Under the pieces are notes generated by a model. That model had not been told where the DNA came from, ran no database searches, and saw only the letters and a program-made list of their open reading frames with translations. From the NCBI RefSeq assembly GCF_009905605.1, contig NZ_JAAAKZ010000001.1, positions 992,001-1,056,000 on the forward strand: a stretch of 64,000 nucleotides of DNA, written 5' to 3'. This document shows positions 16,692-26,220 of the stretch, one piece after another. The stretch is from Runella sp. CRIBMP. Its GTDB lineage: Bacteria > Bacteroidota > Bacteroidia > Cytophagales > Spirosomataceae. The translations under genes were made by a program, and so were the position numbers. Numbering within the stretch: the stretch's first letter is position 1; every line of letters begins with the position of its first letter.

Positions 16692-18293
16692 TTATGCCCC
16701 AGTAACGGTCTGTTCTTCGGCTTTTTCGGGCACTTTACCCCGAATTTTTGTCAAAAGAATACCTACCAAAAAGATGGTGAGCGTGCCCACAACGATAATC
16801 ATATTGGGATGAAATGCACTCCGTAAATACGCTAAAGAATCAGGAATTTGGGCCGAAAAGGTCATCCAGAGAATGACGAGCAAACCAATCATGGTTGCCG
16901 TAAGGGCTTCCACGTTGCGCGTCTGACGCGAGATGATTCCCAACAAAAACAGCCCCAACATACCGCCCGCAAAAATCCCCGAAAGCACCCACCATACATC
17001 TAAAATACTCTTGACGCCAATCATGGCAATGCCCGTAACCATGCCCATGAGTCCAAACACCGTGGTGGCAACGTATAGTAATCTCAGTGACTGCTTATCG
17101 GTCAGATTTGACTTAATGTAGCGCTGGTAAATGTCGACCGAAAACACCGTGGCCGAAGCGTTCATGCCGGAACTGATGGTGCTCATGGCCGCCGACAAAA
17201 TCGCGGCTACAATCAGCCCCAACAAACCTGCTGGAACTTTGGTGACCATAAAGTGCGGCATCACTTTGTCGCCAAAGTCGCTTGGCTTCAGCGTAGCGGC
17301 CAATTGTTTGATGGCCTCTTGCGTTCCACCCGGCAACTTATCGGTCGCCGCTTGCATTTTAACCGCCTCCAACAACTCAGGATTGGATTGGTAATAAGCG
17401 TACAGACACGTGCCTAATACAAAGAATATCAACGAAATAGGTACGTACAAGTACACACATAGCCACACCGACTTGGCCGCTTCTTTGATGGACGTGGTGG
17501 TGTGGTAGCGCTGCACGTAGTTTTGGTCCATCCCGAAGTTATTGAGGTTCATAAAGAACCCGTAAAGCAATACCACCCAAAAAGTAGGTTGGGAAAAATC
17601 TGGTGCGTAACTGCCGAGACTAAATTTATTGTCGGCCTGCCCGATGTCGATGATTTTACCAACCCCTCCCGACATGCCATCGACCACCAACCACAAAATA
17701 ATAACCGCCCCCGCCGTTTTGATGACACCCTGCACCACCTCGGTCCAAATCACGGCTTCCATGCCTCCCATGACGGTATAGAGAATGATACAAATCCCCA
17801 CCACCACCATAATCGTGGCCATCGGGTAGCCCGTCAGGGCCTGTAAACTAAGGGCAATTCCGAAGAAAATGGACCCCATACGGGCGAGCTGAGTCAACAA
17901 AAAACACACTACCGCGTACGACCGCGCCCAAGGTCCAAAACGGTTTTCGAGGTTGGTGTAGGCCGATACTTCACCCGTATTTCGGTAAAAAGGAATGAAA
18001 AATTTAGTGGCTACCCACGCGGCCAAAGGCATAGAAAGGCTAAACACAAAGGAGTTCCAGTTGCTCCCGAAAGCCTTGCCGGGCACGCCCAAAAAGGTAT
18101 TACTGCTAAGAAAAGTCGCGTAAATCGACATGCCGATGGCCCAGCCCGGAATCTGCCCCGAGGCGGTAGTAAACTGCTCGGCGTTGTTGCTGCTTTCCCG
18201 GCTGTTTTTACGGGAAAAATACACACCAACGCCCACCATTCCGGCTAAATACATTAAAATGATGGCAACATCAATAAGGGGAAGGTTCTTCAT
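16692..18293 (-). CDS. Sodium:solute symporter (SSS family)
   Basis: The 533-residue polytopic inner-membrane protein has about 13 helices. It begins with IDVAIILMYLAGMVGVGVYFSRK and has the unwound first-helix stretch TFLSSNTFLGVPGKAF typical of SSS sugar transporters. The long motif with conserved glycines and AAILSAAMSTISSGMNA resembles helix 8, which carries the sodium site. Members import sugars, sialic acid, proline or other solutes with sodium; the sequence does not show which. The first gene of a likely two-gene unit with the glycosyltransferase, it is divergent from the aldolase gene. Confidence 0.9.
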   Translation of the reverse strand: MKNLPLIDVAIILMYLAGMVGVGVYFSRKNSRESSNNAEQFTTASGQIPGWAIGMSIYATFLSSNTFLGVPGKAFGSNWNSFVFSLSMPLAAWVATKFFIPFYRNTGEVSAYTNLENRFGPWARSYAVVCFLLTQLARMGSIFFGIALSLQALTGYPMATIMVVVGICIILYTVMGGMEAVIWTEVVQGVIKTAGAVIILWLVVDGMSGGVGKIIDIGQADNKFSLGSYAPDFSQPTFWVVLLYGFFMNLNNFGMDQNYVQRYHTTTSIKEAAKSVWLCVYLYVPISLIFFVLGTCLYAYYQSNPELLEAVKMQAATDKLPGGTQEAIKQLAATLKPSDFGDKVMPHFMVTKVPAGLLGLIVAAILSAAMSTISSGMNASATVFSVDIYQRYIKSNLTDKQSLRLLYVATTVFGLMGMVTGIAMIGVKSILDVWWVLSGIFAGGMLGLFLLGIISRQTRNVEALTATMIGLLVILWMTFSAQIPDSLAYLRSAFHPNMIIVVGTLTIFLVGILLTKIRGKVPEKAEEQTVTGA

Positions 18294-18504
18294 GATTTGG
18301 GTCTGGGTGCTAAAGCACGATTATTTGTTATTCGTTAATTGTATATCCAGTTAGTTGTGTGCCGAAAATCCGTTTTTCAGTCACGCAATCCTTAATACCT
18401 TTTTTTATTCGTTTAAGACTATTTATAACTTAAAATACTGCACACAAGAAATAGCCTCATTCGCCCAAAGGCAAGTATTGTTTCTATCCAATTTAGGAAG
18501 ACTC

Positions 18505-19329
18505 ATGAGCACTTCAATTACTCCCACGCTACTCCAAAAATTAAAAAACGGTCAAAATGTGTACGGAACGTGCATTACGTCTACCGCACCCATGTGGCCC
18601 GCCGCCATCAAGCGCACTGGCGTTGATTTTGTGTTTATTGACACCGAGCACATCCCGCTCGACCGCGCCGAATTGGCCAAAATGTGTCAAATTTTCAGGG
18701 CATTGGGCATTACGCCCATCGTGCGTATTCCTGAGCCTAATCCTTTTTTGGCTTGTCAGGTGATTGACGGGGGCGCATTGGGCGTGGTAGCGCCTTATTT
18801 AGAATCAAGGACCCAAATTCAGGAGTTGGTAGGGGCCGTTAAATTTCGACCACTTAAGGGAGAAAAATTAAAGAATTACCTGACGGGTGCCGAAGAAATG
18901 ACACCTGAATTAAAACAATATATCTCCAACCACAACGCCGCCAATCTTTGCATTGCCAACATCGAAAGTGTACCCGCGGTGGAACGACTCGACGACCTTT
19001 TGTCGGTGCCTGGATTGGATGCGGTGTTTATTGGTCCGCACGACTTATCGGTGAGTCTGGGCCTGCCTGAGCAGTACGACCACCCCGACTTTGAAGCGGC
19101 CGTCCGGAGTATTATTCACCAAACCCGCGCCAAAGGGCTTTCGATTGGTATTCACTTTTCGCTGGAGCCCGAGCGCCAAATCAAGTGGATGAAAGAAGGA
19201 GCCAACATGGTGGTACACAGCTTTGACGTGGCGCTTTTTAGTCAACGCTTACAACATGATTTGAGTATCATCAAACAAGCCGCAGGAGATAGCCCAAACG
19301 CTGATACTACCACCTCCCTGACGGTCTAG
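18505..19329 (+). CDS. HpcH/HpaI family class II aldolase
   Basis: The 274-residue cytoplasmic protein belongs to the metal-dependent 2-keto acid aldolases. Family residues are the catalytic base His49 (DTEH), Arg74 (IVRIP), Glu154 (IANIES) and Asp180 (IGPHDLS), with Glu154 and Asp180 expected to hold the metal. Members cleave 2-keto-3-deoxy acids to pyruvate and an aldehyde. The frame is open upstream to a TTG at 18355, but similarity to the family begins after the ATG at 18505, which is chosen. The oxidoreductase gene follows 114 nt later in the same direction, suggesting a sugar-acid pathway. Confidence 0.9.
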   Translation: MSTSITPTLLQKLKNGQNVYGTCITSTAPMWPAAIKRTGVDFVFIDTEHIPLDRAELAKMCQIFRALGITPIVRIPEPNPFLACQVIDGGALGVVAPYLESRTQIQELVGAVKFRPLKGEKLKNYLTGAEEMTPELKQYISNHNAANLCIANIESVPAVERLDDLLSVPGLDAVFIGPHDLSVSLGLPEQYDHPDFEAAVRSIIHQTRAKGLSIGIHFSLEPERQIKWMKEGANMVVHSFDVALFSQRLQHDLSIIKQAAGDSPNADTTTSLTV

Positions 19330-19443
19330 GAATTTGCAAATGCATAAAAACAACTGTCCGAACTGGTAATCTTCCCTTTTTTTGGCCTTTATAGGTAAGT
19401 AATTAAAAATAAGTAGTTTCTACAAATTGAGCATTAGACAAAC

Positions 19444-20424
19444 ATGGAACAAATCAAATGGGGGATGATCGGCTGCGGAAACGTAACTGAAAAGAAGAGT
19501 GGCCCAGCGTTTAGCAAAATACCGAACTCATCGTTGGTGGCCGTCATGGGCCGTAGCGCCGAAAAAGCCGCCGACTACGCCCAACGCCACGGCGTACCTA
19601 AATGGTATACCAATGTTGATGAGCTAATCAACGACCCCGAGGTCAACGCCATCTACATCGCCACGCCGCCCGACGTACACCTTGACTACGCCACCCGAGC
19701 CATGAAAGCAGGCAAAACCGTGTACGTGGAAAAACCCATGGCGCGCAACGCCGCCGAATGTGAGGCCATGAACCAGGTTAGTCGCGAAACTGGCGTACCG
19801 CTTTTTGTGGCATATTATCGTCGTACGTTGCCTTATTTTGTAAAACTCAAAGAACTTATCGACCAAAAAGTTGTCGGTGATATTCGGTTGGTAAAGGTGC
19901 AAATCCATTATAATCCCTACGCCGAAGAAATTGGCGACGACGCGCGTCCGCGCTGGCGCGTAGACCCCGCTATTTCGGGCGGTGGTCACTTTCATGACTT
20001 AGCGTCTCACCAGTTTGATTTTCTGGAATACGTGCTCGGCCCCATTAAATTGGCGCAGGGCATTTCTCGAAATCAGGCAGGATTGTACGAAGCTGACGAC
20101 ATCACTGTTGCCAATTTTGAGTTTGAATCGGGGGTGCTGGGCACAGGAAGCTGGTGCTACACGCTCAACCCAGAGCAACGCCTCGACGAATCTCAACTCA
20201 TCGGTTCTAAAGGGAAAATTACGTTTTCTTTTTTCGAACGGTTTACCATCAAAGTAGAAACCGCCGATAGCACCGACGAGTACTTGATTCCTTATCCTGA
20301 ACACGTCCAACAACCTTTGATTGAGACCATTGTGCAGCAATTGCGCGGTGAAGGCCAATGCCCAAGCACGGGCGAAACGGGCGCTCGTGCCAATACCATC
20401 ATGGACCAAATTACGCACCACTAA
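19444..20424 (+). CDS. Gfo/Idh/MocA family oxidoreductase
   Basis: The 326-residue protein has an N-terminal Rossmann motif GMIGCGNVTEKK (residues 7-18) and the family-defining dihydronicotinamide motif EKP (96-98). The second-domain active-site stretch GGGHFHDLASHQFDFLEY has the conserved Asp/His pair. Members oxidise or reduce sugars, inositols or related polyols with NAD(P). The absence of a signal peptide places it in the cytoplasm. Its substrate is unknown; the preceding aldolase hints at sugar-acid metabolism, but the 114-nt gap leaves co-transcription open. Confidence 0.9.
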   Translation: MEQIKWGMIGCGNVTEKKSGPAFSKIPNSSLVAVMGRSAEKAADYAQRHGVPKWYTNVDELINDPEVNAIYIATPPDVHLDYATRAMKAGKTVYVEKPMARNAAECEAMNQVSRETGVPLFVAYYRRTLPYFVKLKELIDQKVVGDIRLVKVQIHYNPYAEEIGDDARPRWRVDPAISGGGHFHDLASHQFDFLEYVLGPIKLAQGISRNQAGLYEADDITVANFEFESGVLGTGSWCYTLNPEQRLDESQLIGSKGKITFSFFERFTIKVETADSTDEYLIPYPEHVQQPLIETIVQQLRGEGQCPSTGETGARANTIMDQITHH

Positions 20425-20619
20425 CCTACCATTCATTACAAGGGAATTGGGGCCACTCCAAGCTGGGGACTTACTGCACATTTTTTCGTCCAAAAGCACC
20501 CCATTTCTAAATTAAGCATTTGATAATAAACGAAATTATAAAATCAGTGGCTTATGAAGTAAGTTTGGTTTTTAAATCCATGCAATTTCGGCCTCTCACG
20601 TTTCTAATAACCAACCCCT

Positions 20620-22005
20620 ATGAAAAGTCTTTCTCTTAGTTTCTTGCTTGCCTGCGGACTGATTGCTTTTGTTGGCAAGGCCCAAACCCACAAGCCTTAC
20701 ACGCCTACGCGTTTTCCCGACCGCCTTATTTTGGGTTGGCAAGGCAACCCCGCCACTTCTCAATCCGTCAATTGGCGCACCGACTCATCGGTGGTGGGAG
20801 CCGTTGGAGCCATTCATGAAGCCGATGCGAGCCCTGATTTTGTCAAAAAAGCTACCATCGTTCCTGCAGTTACCGAAAAAGTACTCATTGAAGGAAAGCA
20901 GATTTTATACCATTCGGTCCACTTCAAAGACCTCAAACCCGACACCAAATACAGCTATCGCGTAGGTGCAGGAGAAGAATGGAGCGAATGGTTTCATTTC
21001 AAAACTGCCAAAGATCAACCCGCCCCGTTTTCGTTCCTCTACTTTGGCGATGCCCAAAACGACCTTCGTTCGCTGTGGTCACGGGCCATTCGCGGGGCGT
21101 ATTCGGCCTTCCCCTCGGTGCAGTTCATGCTTCACGCGGGAGATCTGATCAATAACTCCAACGCCGATTGGCAGTGGGGCGAGTGGTTTGAAGCGGGCGG
21201 CTGGATTACGGGCATGGTGCCTACGCTGGCTTCGCCTGGCAACCACGAGTATTTTAAAGATGATGCTGGCGCCCGTCGCGTATCAATGCACTGGCGTCCG
21301 TCGTTTGTGCTGCCCGAAAATGGCCCCGACAAACTCAAGGAAACCGCATATTATATTGATTACCAAGGTGTTCGTTTTATTTCTTTGGACTCGCAAGGCG
21401 CATTGTTGGACTCAACCGTGATGGATGCGCAGGCCGAATGGCTCGTGGGCGTGTTGAGCAACAACCCCAACAAATGGACCGTGGCGGTGCATCACCACCC
21501 CATTTATTCGACCGCCAACGGACGTAATAACGACGAATGGCGTGTGAAAATGGAGCCCATCTATAAAAAATACAACGTCGACTTAGTCTTACAGGGGCAT
21601 GACCACACCTACGGACGCGGCCTCAATATGCCCCTTGGCAAAACACGCAAATTCCCCGATGGGCCTATTTATGTGGTGTCGGTCAGCGGGCCCAAAATGT
21701 ACACCATCGGCTTGCAAGACTGGATGGACCGGGCGGGTTCCAACACGCAGTTGTATCAGATCATTATGGTAGACGGCAACAAACTTTCGTACAAATCCTA
21801 CACCGTGACGGGTGAATTGTACGATGTCTTTGACCTGACCAAAAATGCCAACGGCCGTAATACGCTCATCGACAAAGCGCCTACATTGGCTCCCGAGCGC
21901 TTGGCCCTGCCCGAAACCTACCTCAACCGATTCACGCCCGAGCAAATCAAGGAATACGAAAACAGATTCAAGGAATACAAAGCGCGGAAAGAAGGTAAGA
22001 AGTAA
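20620..22005 (+). CDS. Secreted purple-acid-phosphatase-like metallophosphoesterase
   Basis: The 461-residue protein has a signal peptide ending near GKAQ (residue 22), then an FN3-like N-terminal domain (about 35-130), then a calcineurin-like phosphoesterase domain. Metal ligands are visible as Asp144 (YFGDAQND), Asp175 (HAGDLINN), Asn208-His209 (SPGNHEY), and the C-terminal VAVHHHPIY and LQGHDHTYGRG. This is the domain order of plant and bacterial purple acid phosphatases, which hydrolyse phosphomonoesters. The C-terminal tail is lysine-rich and charged. A strong terminator follows 18 nt later. Confidence 0.92.
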   Translation: MKSLSLSFLLACGLIAFVGKAQTHKPYTPTRFPDRLILGWQGNPATSQSVNWRTDSSVVGAVGAIHEADASPDFVKKATIVPAVTEKVLIEGKQILYHSVHFKDLKPDTKYSYRVGAGEEWSEWFHFKTAKDQPAPFSFLYFGDAQNDLRSLWSRAIRGAYSAFPSVQFMLHAGDLINNSNADWQWGEWFEAGGWITGMVPTLASPGNHEYFKDDAGARRVSMHWRPSFVLPENGPDKLKETAYYIDYQGVRFISLDSQGALLDSTVMDAQAEWLVGVLSNNPNKWTVAVHHHPIYSTANGRNNDEWRVKMEPIYKKYNVDLVLQGHDHTYGRGLNMPLGKTRKFPDGPIYVVSVSGPKMYTIGLQDWMDRAGSNTQLYQIIMVDGNKLSYKSYTVTGELYDVFDLTKNANGRNTLIDKAPTLAPERLALPETYLNRFTPEQIKEYENRFKEYKARKEGKK

Positions 22006-22023
22006 AGTAAGGCTTTTTTATTG

Positions 22024-22066
22024 AAGGCAAAAGCAATCAGTCGACCGATTGCTTTTGCCTTTTTCG
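22024..22066 (+). terminator. Intrinsic terminator after the phosphatase
   Basis: A 15-bp perfect stem (22024-22038 with 22047-22061) with the 8-nt loop AGTCGACC is followed by TTTT. It closes the transcript of the gene ending at 22005. Confidence 0.9.
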
Positions 22067-22501
22067 TTTCTTACTTTCGTAAAATTACTGATAGAGAGCA
22101 TTTGCCCCCAAGTTGTGCGTAGTCTTCCAAAGGGAGAGTGCGTACCAAAAATACTCAGAGTGTTCGTAACACGGTGAGTCCGCCAGAAGCGGCTAATTAT
22201 TCTTCCAAAATACTGATTTCTTCACCTCAAGCCAAGGGAGATTGCAAACGCCAAATAATTATCAGAACTAAAAATAATCCTGTTATTCAGCAAGTTACAA
22301 CCTTAAATCCCATTAAAAACCCTTATCAAAGAAGGGCTATTGTTGGGAAGGACACATACCTCAAATTTTAGAGAAACTTACTCCTGATCTATTAAAACCT
22401 ATAGACTTTGCCCCAGAAGCAGGTCTTTTTTTTGCGTCATCATGCCCCGGTAGTTAACAAAAAAGATTTACTTTGGCATCCAAACACATTTAATCAAAGA
22501 T
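22067..22501. other. Intergenic region without a convincing gene
   Basis: Between the terminator and the DUF808 gene, 435 nt hold only one 77-codon frame (22138-22371, GTG start, polar, no family features) that I do not call. A weak hairpin starting at AGAC (22403-22430) runs into eight T residues near 22428-22435. No clear TAnnTTTG promoter with partner was found. Confidence 0.4.
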
Positions 22502-23374
22502 ATGGCATCAGGCTTTTTTGCAATTTTAGACGACATAGCTGCTTTGATGGACGACGTGGCTGTTGCGGCCAAGCTCGCTACAAAAAAAACAGCCGGGATA
22601 CTTGGTGATGACTTGGCCGTGAATGCCGAAAAATCAACGGGCTTTGTGTCATCCAGAGAAATCCCTGTTTTATGGGCAATTACAAAAGGGTCCTTTATTA
22701 ACAAGCTAATTATCATCCCAATAGCTTTATTGCTGAATATTTTTTTACCGACTGCCATTATCGTCATACTTATACTGGGTGGTTTTTACCTCGCCTTTGA
22801 AGGGGTTGAAAAAATAGTGGAATACTTCTTTCATAAAAAACAACCTGCACAGAAAGCAGCCGTTGGAGAAATAAAAGAGGATGCTGCTTTAGAAAAAACA
22901 AAAATAAAATCAGCCGTCACCACCGACTTTATCCTATCTGTTGAAATCGTTATAATTGCCTTAAGTACCGTTTTAAACAATAGCTTAATTATGCAAATTT
23001 TAACCATATCGGTTGTTTCCATAATAGCTACTGTGGGTGTTTATGGCATTGTAGCGCTGGTGGTTCGCATGGATGATTTTGGATTTAAGCTGATTGAAAA
23101 ATCGAAGAAAAAAGGCTTTTTAAACACCCTCGGTCTGTTATTGGTAAGAACGTTACCCGTTGTTATCAAAATATTTTCGGTGGTAGGAACCATAGCGTTA
23201 CTACTTGTATCGGGGGGTATATTTGCGCACAACATCGACTATTTACACCACATTTTACCCGAGTGGCCAACCCTTTTAAAAGAATTTACTTTTGGTGTGA
23301 TAGGCGGATTATTGGCTTTGGCTTTAGTGGCTGCTGCTAAAACAATCCTTTCGTTATTTAGAAAAAATACCTGA
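22502..23374 (+). CDS. DUF808 (YedI-like) inner-membrane protein
   Basis: The 290-residue protein starts with the highly typical DUF808 N-terminus MASGFFAILDDIAALMDDVA and continues with TKKTAGILGDDLAVNAE. The rest is membrane-embedded, with segments such as LIIIPIALLLNIFLPTAIIVILIL and further hydrophobic spans around 135-155, 160-180, 215-235 and 260-285. The family is widespread in bacteria and has no established biochemical role. The gene stands alone; the small membrane protein follows after 70 nt. Confidence 0.9.
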   Translation: MASGFFAILDDIAALMDDVAVAAKLATKKTAGILGDDLAVNAEKSTGFVSSREIPVLWAITKGSFINKLIIIPIALLLNIFLPTAIIVILILGGFYLAFEGVEKIVEYFFHKKQPAQKAAVGEIKEDAALEKTKIKSAVTTDFILSVEIVIIALSTVLNNSLIMQILTISVVSIIATVGVYGIVALVVRMDDFGFKLIEKSKKKGFLNTLGLLLVRTLPVVIKIFSVVGTIALLLVSGGIFAHNIDYLHHILPEWPTLLKEFTFGVIGGLLALALVAAAKTILSLFRKNT

Positions 23375-23444
23375 TTTGAATGCCTGTTTTGCCTTTTGAA
23401 AATTAAAAACACGTTAAACCCTTATCATCAATAACCTCAATCAA

Positions 23445-23696
23445 ATGAAAAAGAACAACTTATTCGAAGACAAGAGTCTCGAAGAACTCAAAGCGACCAA
23501 AGCGAAATACCAAAAAATAGCCGCGGCAGTAGCAGGTCTTATGACCGTAGCTATCATCTTTATTGTGTATGTAGCCATCACAACTAAAAATTGGGGACAA
23601 CTGGGTACCCTTGGGGTGATTGGAACATTATTGCCTTTATTCATCAGTATCCAAAACTTGGATAAAGAGATCAAAAGAAGGGAACAAAATAATTAA
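23445..23696 (+). CDS. Small two-helix membrane protein, conserved hypothetical
   Basis: The 83-residue protein has a charged N-terminus (KKNNLFEDKSLEELKATKAKYQK), two hydrophobic segments (about 24-46 and 52-70) and a charged tail (DKEIKRREQNN). The layout resembles small Bacteroidetes proteins loosely labelled redox-active disulfide protein 2, but there is no cysteine here, so no redox role can be claimed. The SLEEL-KxK pattern before the first helix is the only recognisable feature. Confidence 0.7.
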   Translation: MKKNNLFEDKSLEELKATKAKYQKIAAAVAGLMTVAIIFIVYVAITTKNWGQLGTLGVIGTLLPLFISIQNLDKEIKRREQNN

Positions 23697-24160
23697 ATCT
23701 CTGCATTGCTAGAATAGTTTTACAGCTTTTTGAATTTTCCTTGGTTCAACGTTTTCCGAAAACCACCCCAAACAAAAAACAATCTGCCTCTTTGTTATAC
23801 GGGGAATGCGCCGAAAGCTACTAACGATGCTTTTAAAATACCCGCTTCCCAGATAACCTGAACATTACGTTGTATTATTAAAAAAATATAATAAATAATT
23901 TCTTTAACACAATTATTGCCCCATTGTTGGCCAATAATAGCCCCACACTGTGAAACTTTCACCTCGAAAAGAAGCCTAAAACCCTCCAAAAGGGGATGGT
24001 ATGGTTATTTTGGTAAATAGAGCCAGAGAGATAATCTCTGAAAATGAGCATAGAGAAAGAGAGGAGAAATGGAAGAGCGGAATGTCTTACACATGGAAAA
24101 GAATCTTTCTCTTTGTTAAAATCAAAAACCATTTTTTTAACAAACCATCTTTTCGTTAAA
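23697..24160. other. AT-rich intergenic region
   Basis: This 464-nt stretch holds no supported gene. Short frames on both strands (for example 23795-23989 minus) lack coding character. TTTTTTTAACAAACC near 24133-24147 precedes the glutamine-rich gene but no full promoter is recognised. Confidence 0.4.
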
Positions 24161-24433
24161 ATGGAAAACAACCAAAAAAGCGGAAATCAGAACCGAGATT
24201 CTGAGCAACGCAACAACCCTCAACAACAAGGTGACAAGTCGCAACAAGGACAAGGTCAAACCCAACGTCAGGATTCCGGCACTAAACAGCAGGAACAAAG
24301 ACAACAAGGTGGCCAGACGCAGCAGGGCGACCAAAGCCAACAGCGCCAACAGCGCAGCGGTGAAAGTGATGCAGACCGCGAGCTTCGCGAGGAGCAAGAG
24401 CAAAAACGACCTAATGATAGCCCAAGTCGCTAG
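24161..24433 (+). CDS. Glutamine-rich disordered small protein
   Basis: The 90-residue protein is 27 glutamines out of 90 and otherwise Ser, Gly, Asn, Asp, Glu, Arg and Lys. It has one leucine, one alanine and no Val, Ile, Phe, Tyr, Trp or Cys. QQG-type units recur (QQQGDK, QQGQGQ, RQQGGQ, QQGDQS). It is predicted to be fully disordered, like hydrophilins or stress-induced low-complexity proteins; the function is unknown. The frame is open upstream to 24044, but the ATG at 24161 marks the abrupt change to this composition and follows an A/T-rich stretch typical of starts here. A strong bidirectional terminator follows 13 nt after the stop. Confidence 0.65.
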   Translation: MENNQKSGNQNRDSEQRNNPQQQGDKSQQGQGQTQRQDSGTKQQEQRQQGGQTQQGDQSQQRQQRSGESDADRELREEQEQKRPNDSPSR

Positions 24434-24446
24434 CGATGGTTCATAG

Positions 24447-24480
24447 AAAAAGGGGGGATTCCACGGAATCCCCCCTTTTT
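24447..24480. terminator. Bidirectional terminator between convergent genes
   Basis: A 16-bp perfect stem AAAAAGGGGGGATTCC (24447-24462) pairs with 24465-24480 around a 2-nt loop. T-runs appear on both strands, serving the glutamine-rich gene and the phosphoesterase on the minus strand. Confidence 0.92.
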
Positions 24481-24487
24481 CTATTTT

Positions 24488-26041
24488 TTATCTTACTCTA
24501 AAAATCCGATGCGAAGTGTAGGTTTTGCCGAAGGCGTCAGTCGTTCGAACAGTCAGTCGGTGCGTACCGGGTGGTAAATCTGTCGGTAATTTTCCTTGCC
24601 AAATGTGCGTTGACACACTGGGCTTATCCATGCTCCAGCCAAAGATTTTATCCAGTTTGGTGTCGTTGACGGTTGCTTCCAAATAGGCACTTTGTTGAAA
24701 CATAAGCATATTTCCGGGGTCGCTCTGAGGAGTGAGCATCAAAGGCGTCCAATTCGTTTGAGCCGCCAATTGAAACTCTACCTTGGAGCGAGCCGAGCCA
24801 GCAAAAACATTGACCCGCAACTGCGTGGTATCTAGTTCTGCCTTGGACAGCTCATCGGGCCAATAAATATTCATTTGATAGTCGTCTGGCCGACGAGCCG
24901 CTTTGAAGCGAATGGCATATTTGTTGCCGTCAAACGTCAAAATAGAATAGCCGTTGGGTGTCCCGTCGTTCATCGTTGCGTGCGGAATACCCATTTCATC
25001 TTTCAGGCCGCACCACCAACTTCCCGAAATCGTGGCATTGACAAAATGATGATGCGGAGCCGCGTTGGTCCAACCGTATTTTTCATCCACCCAAAAATTA
25101 ATCATGGTGTGTGTATGTCCCGACGTCGAAAACGTGTGCGGGCGCTTTTCGATGAGCTGAAAGATTTCCTTGCGGTTATCACAAATCACAATCGGAATGT
25201 GCATCAGCAAAACGACCAATTTGTCGTCGGGAACGTGGGCAAGGTAATTTTTAACAAACGCAATCTGTGCTTCCGTAAAATGGCCTTTGTATTTTCCGTC
25301 GGGCCCGAAATACACGTTTTTGAGACCGACAAACGCCACTTGGCCTTCTTCAAAAGCGTAGGTACTGGGGCCGTAAAAACGCTCAAAGGTTTCATCACTG
25401 AACTGGTCATCGGATGCTCCACGGTTAAAATCATGGTTACCAAAAATGTTGTACCAAGGCACGCCGATTTGCCCGATGCTGCCATTGATTTCCGCAAAAA
25501 GGTTAGGGTCATCGGCCACAATATCGCCCAATGAAATACCAAAACGCGCCTTGGTTCCGATGCATTCTTCGACCACGTCGTGCGTTACGTAATTGACCTC
25601 CGTCAGCCCCCGTGTTTGCGTGTCGCTGAACAACAGCACCGAAAATTGCGTTTCTGACTTCTGCTTCCACAACGGAAAATCAATGGAACTGGGCAGCGCA
25701 CCCGTAGGCGCTACTCCCTCCGACTTGGTAGAGGGCGAGCCGTTGGGTTTATGCAAATAATAATGTTTCGGCAGGTTATCGCTCGTCAGCGGAACGGCAT
25801 ACTCGGCAGGTTTAATCACAAAAAAGCCCGTATCATCGCCCGCGGGTAGCGTCCATTTACCATTTTTATCAGTCTTTACCACTTCCTTGCCGTTGGAAAC
25901 GCATACGTTGGCAATGCCCAGCTCGCCCCTATCTTTTCGACTGTTTTTGTTAAGGTCGTGGTAGACCGTGCCAGTAGCGGTGGTTTGGGCGAACGAGTGC
26001 CAACCTATTAGTAGAAAAATGCTGCACACTACCTGCTTCAT
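24488..26041 (-). CDS. Secreted calcineurin-like phosphoesterase with N- and C-terminal accessory domains
   Basis: The 517-residue protein has a signal peptide ending near SFAQ. An N-terminal immunoglobulin-like domain (about 22-95; TGTVYHDLNKNSRKDRGELG) resembles the MetallophosN/SdrD-type fold. The phosphoesterase core shows SDTQTRG, SLGDIVADD, FGNHDFNRG, MHIPIV and SGHTHT. The C-terminal domain (about 340-517) is the MetallophosC type. Related proteins in Bacteroidetes are poorly characterised phosphodiesterases or phosphatases acting in the periplasm. The stop lies just after the shared terminator, and there is no operon partner within 170 nt. Confidence 0.9.
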   Translation of the reverse strand: MKQVVCSIFLLIGWHSFAQTTATGTVYHDLNKNSRKDRGELGIANVCVSNGKEVVKTDKNGKWTLPAGDDTGFFVIKPAEYAVPLTSDNLPKHYYLHKPNGSPSTKSEGVAPTGALPSSIDFPLWKQKSETQFSVLLFSDTQTRGLTEVNYVTHDVVEECIGTKARFGISLGDIVADDPNLFAEINGSIGQIGVPWYNIFGNHDFNRGASDDQFSDETFERFYGPSTYAFEEGQVAFVGLKNVYFGPDGKYKGHFTEAQIAFVKNYLAHVPDDKLVVLLMHIPIVICDNRKEIFQLIEKRPHTFSTSGHTHTMINFWVDEKYGWTNAAPHHHFVNATISGSWWCGLKDEMGIPHATMNDGTPNGYSILTFDGNKYAIRFKAARRPDDYQMNIYWPDELSKAELDTTQLRVNVFAGSARSKVEFQLAAQTNWTPLMLTPQSDPGNMLMFQQSAYLEATVNDTKLDKIFGWSMDKPSVSTHIWQGKLPTDLPPGTHRLTVRTTDAFGKTYTSHRIFRVR

Positions 26042-26220
26042 ACTAATTTAAAATGGGTTTAAGAGCATATTTGTCATCTTGTAAAAATCTAACTTTATGC
26101 TTTTAGTGGTTCTTAATTATTCCTGTATAAAAACAAACTGAACGCTACCTAACAACAACCTATTCTCTGCGCACCATAGGCCCTTTCGTGGCGATGTGCA
26201 CGGATGACAAATCGAAAGAT

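Noticed and set aside
22138-22371. 77-codon frame with GTG start in the 22.1-22.5 kb gap
   Set aside because: Polar, without family features, unusual start and no promoter; might be real but evidence is insufficient.
23795-23989. 64-codon minus-strand frame in the AT-rich gap
   Set aside because: AT-rich random composition, no start context and no features.
24875-25534. 219-codon open frame antisense to the phosphoesterase at 24488-26041
   Set aside because: The sense strand encodes clear metallophosphoesterase motifs; the antisense frame has a basic, low-complexity composition expected from a shadow of G+C-rich third positions.
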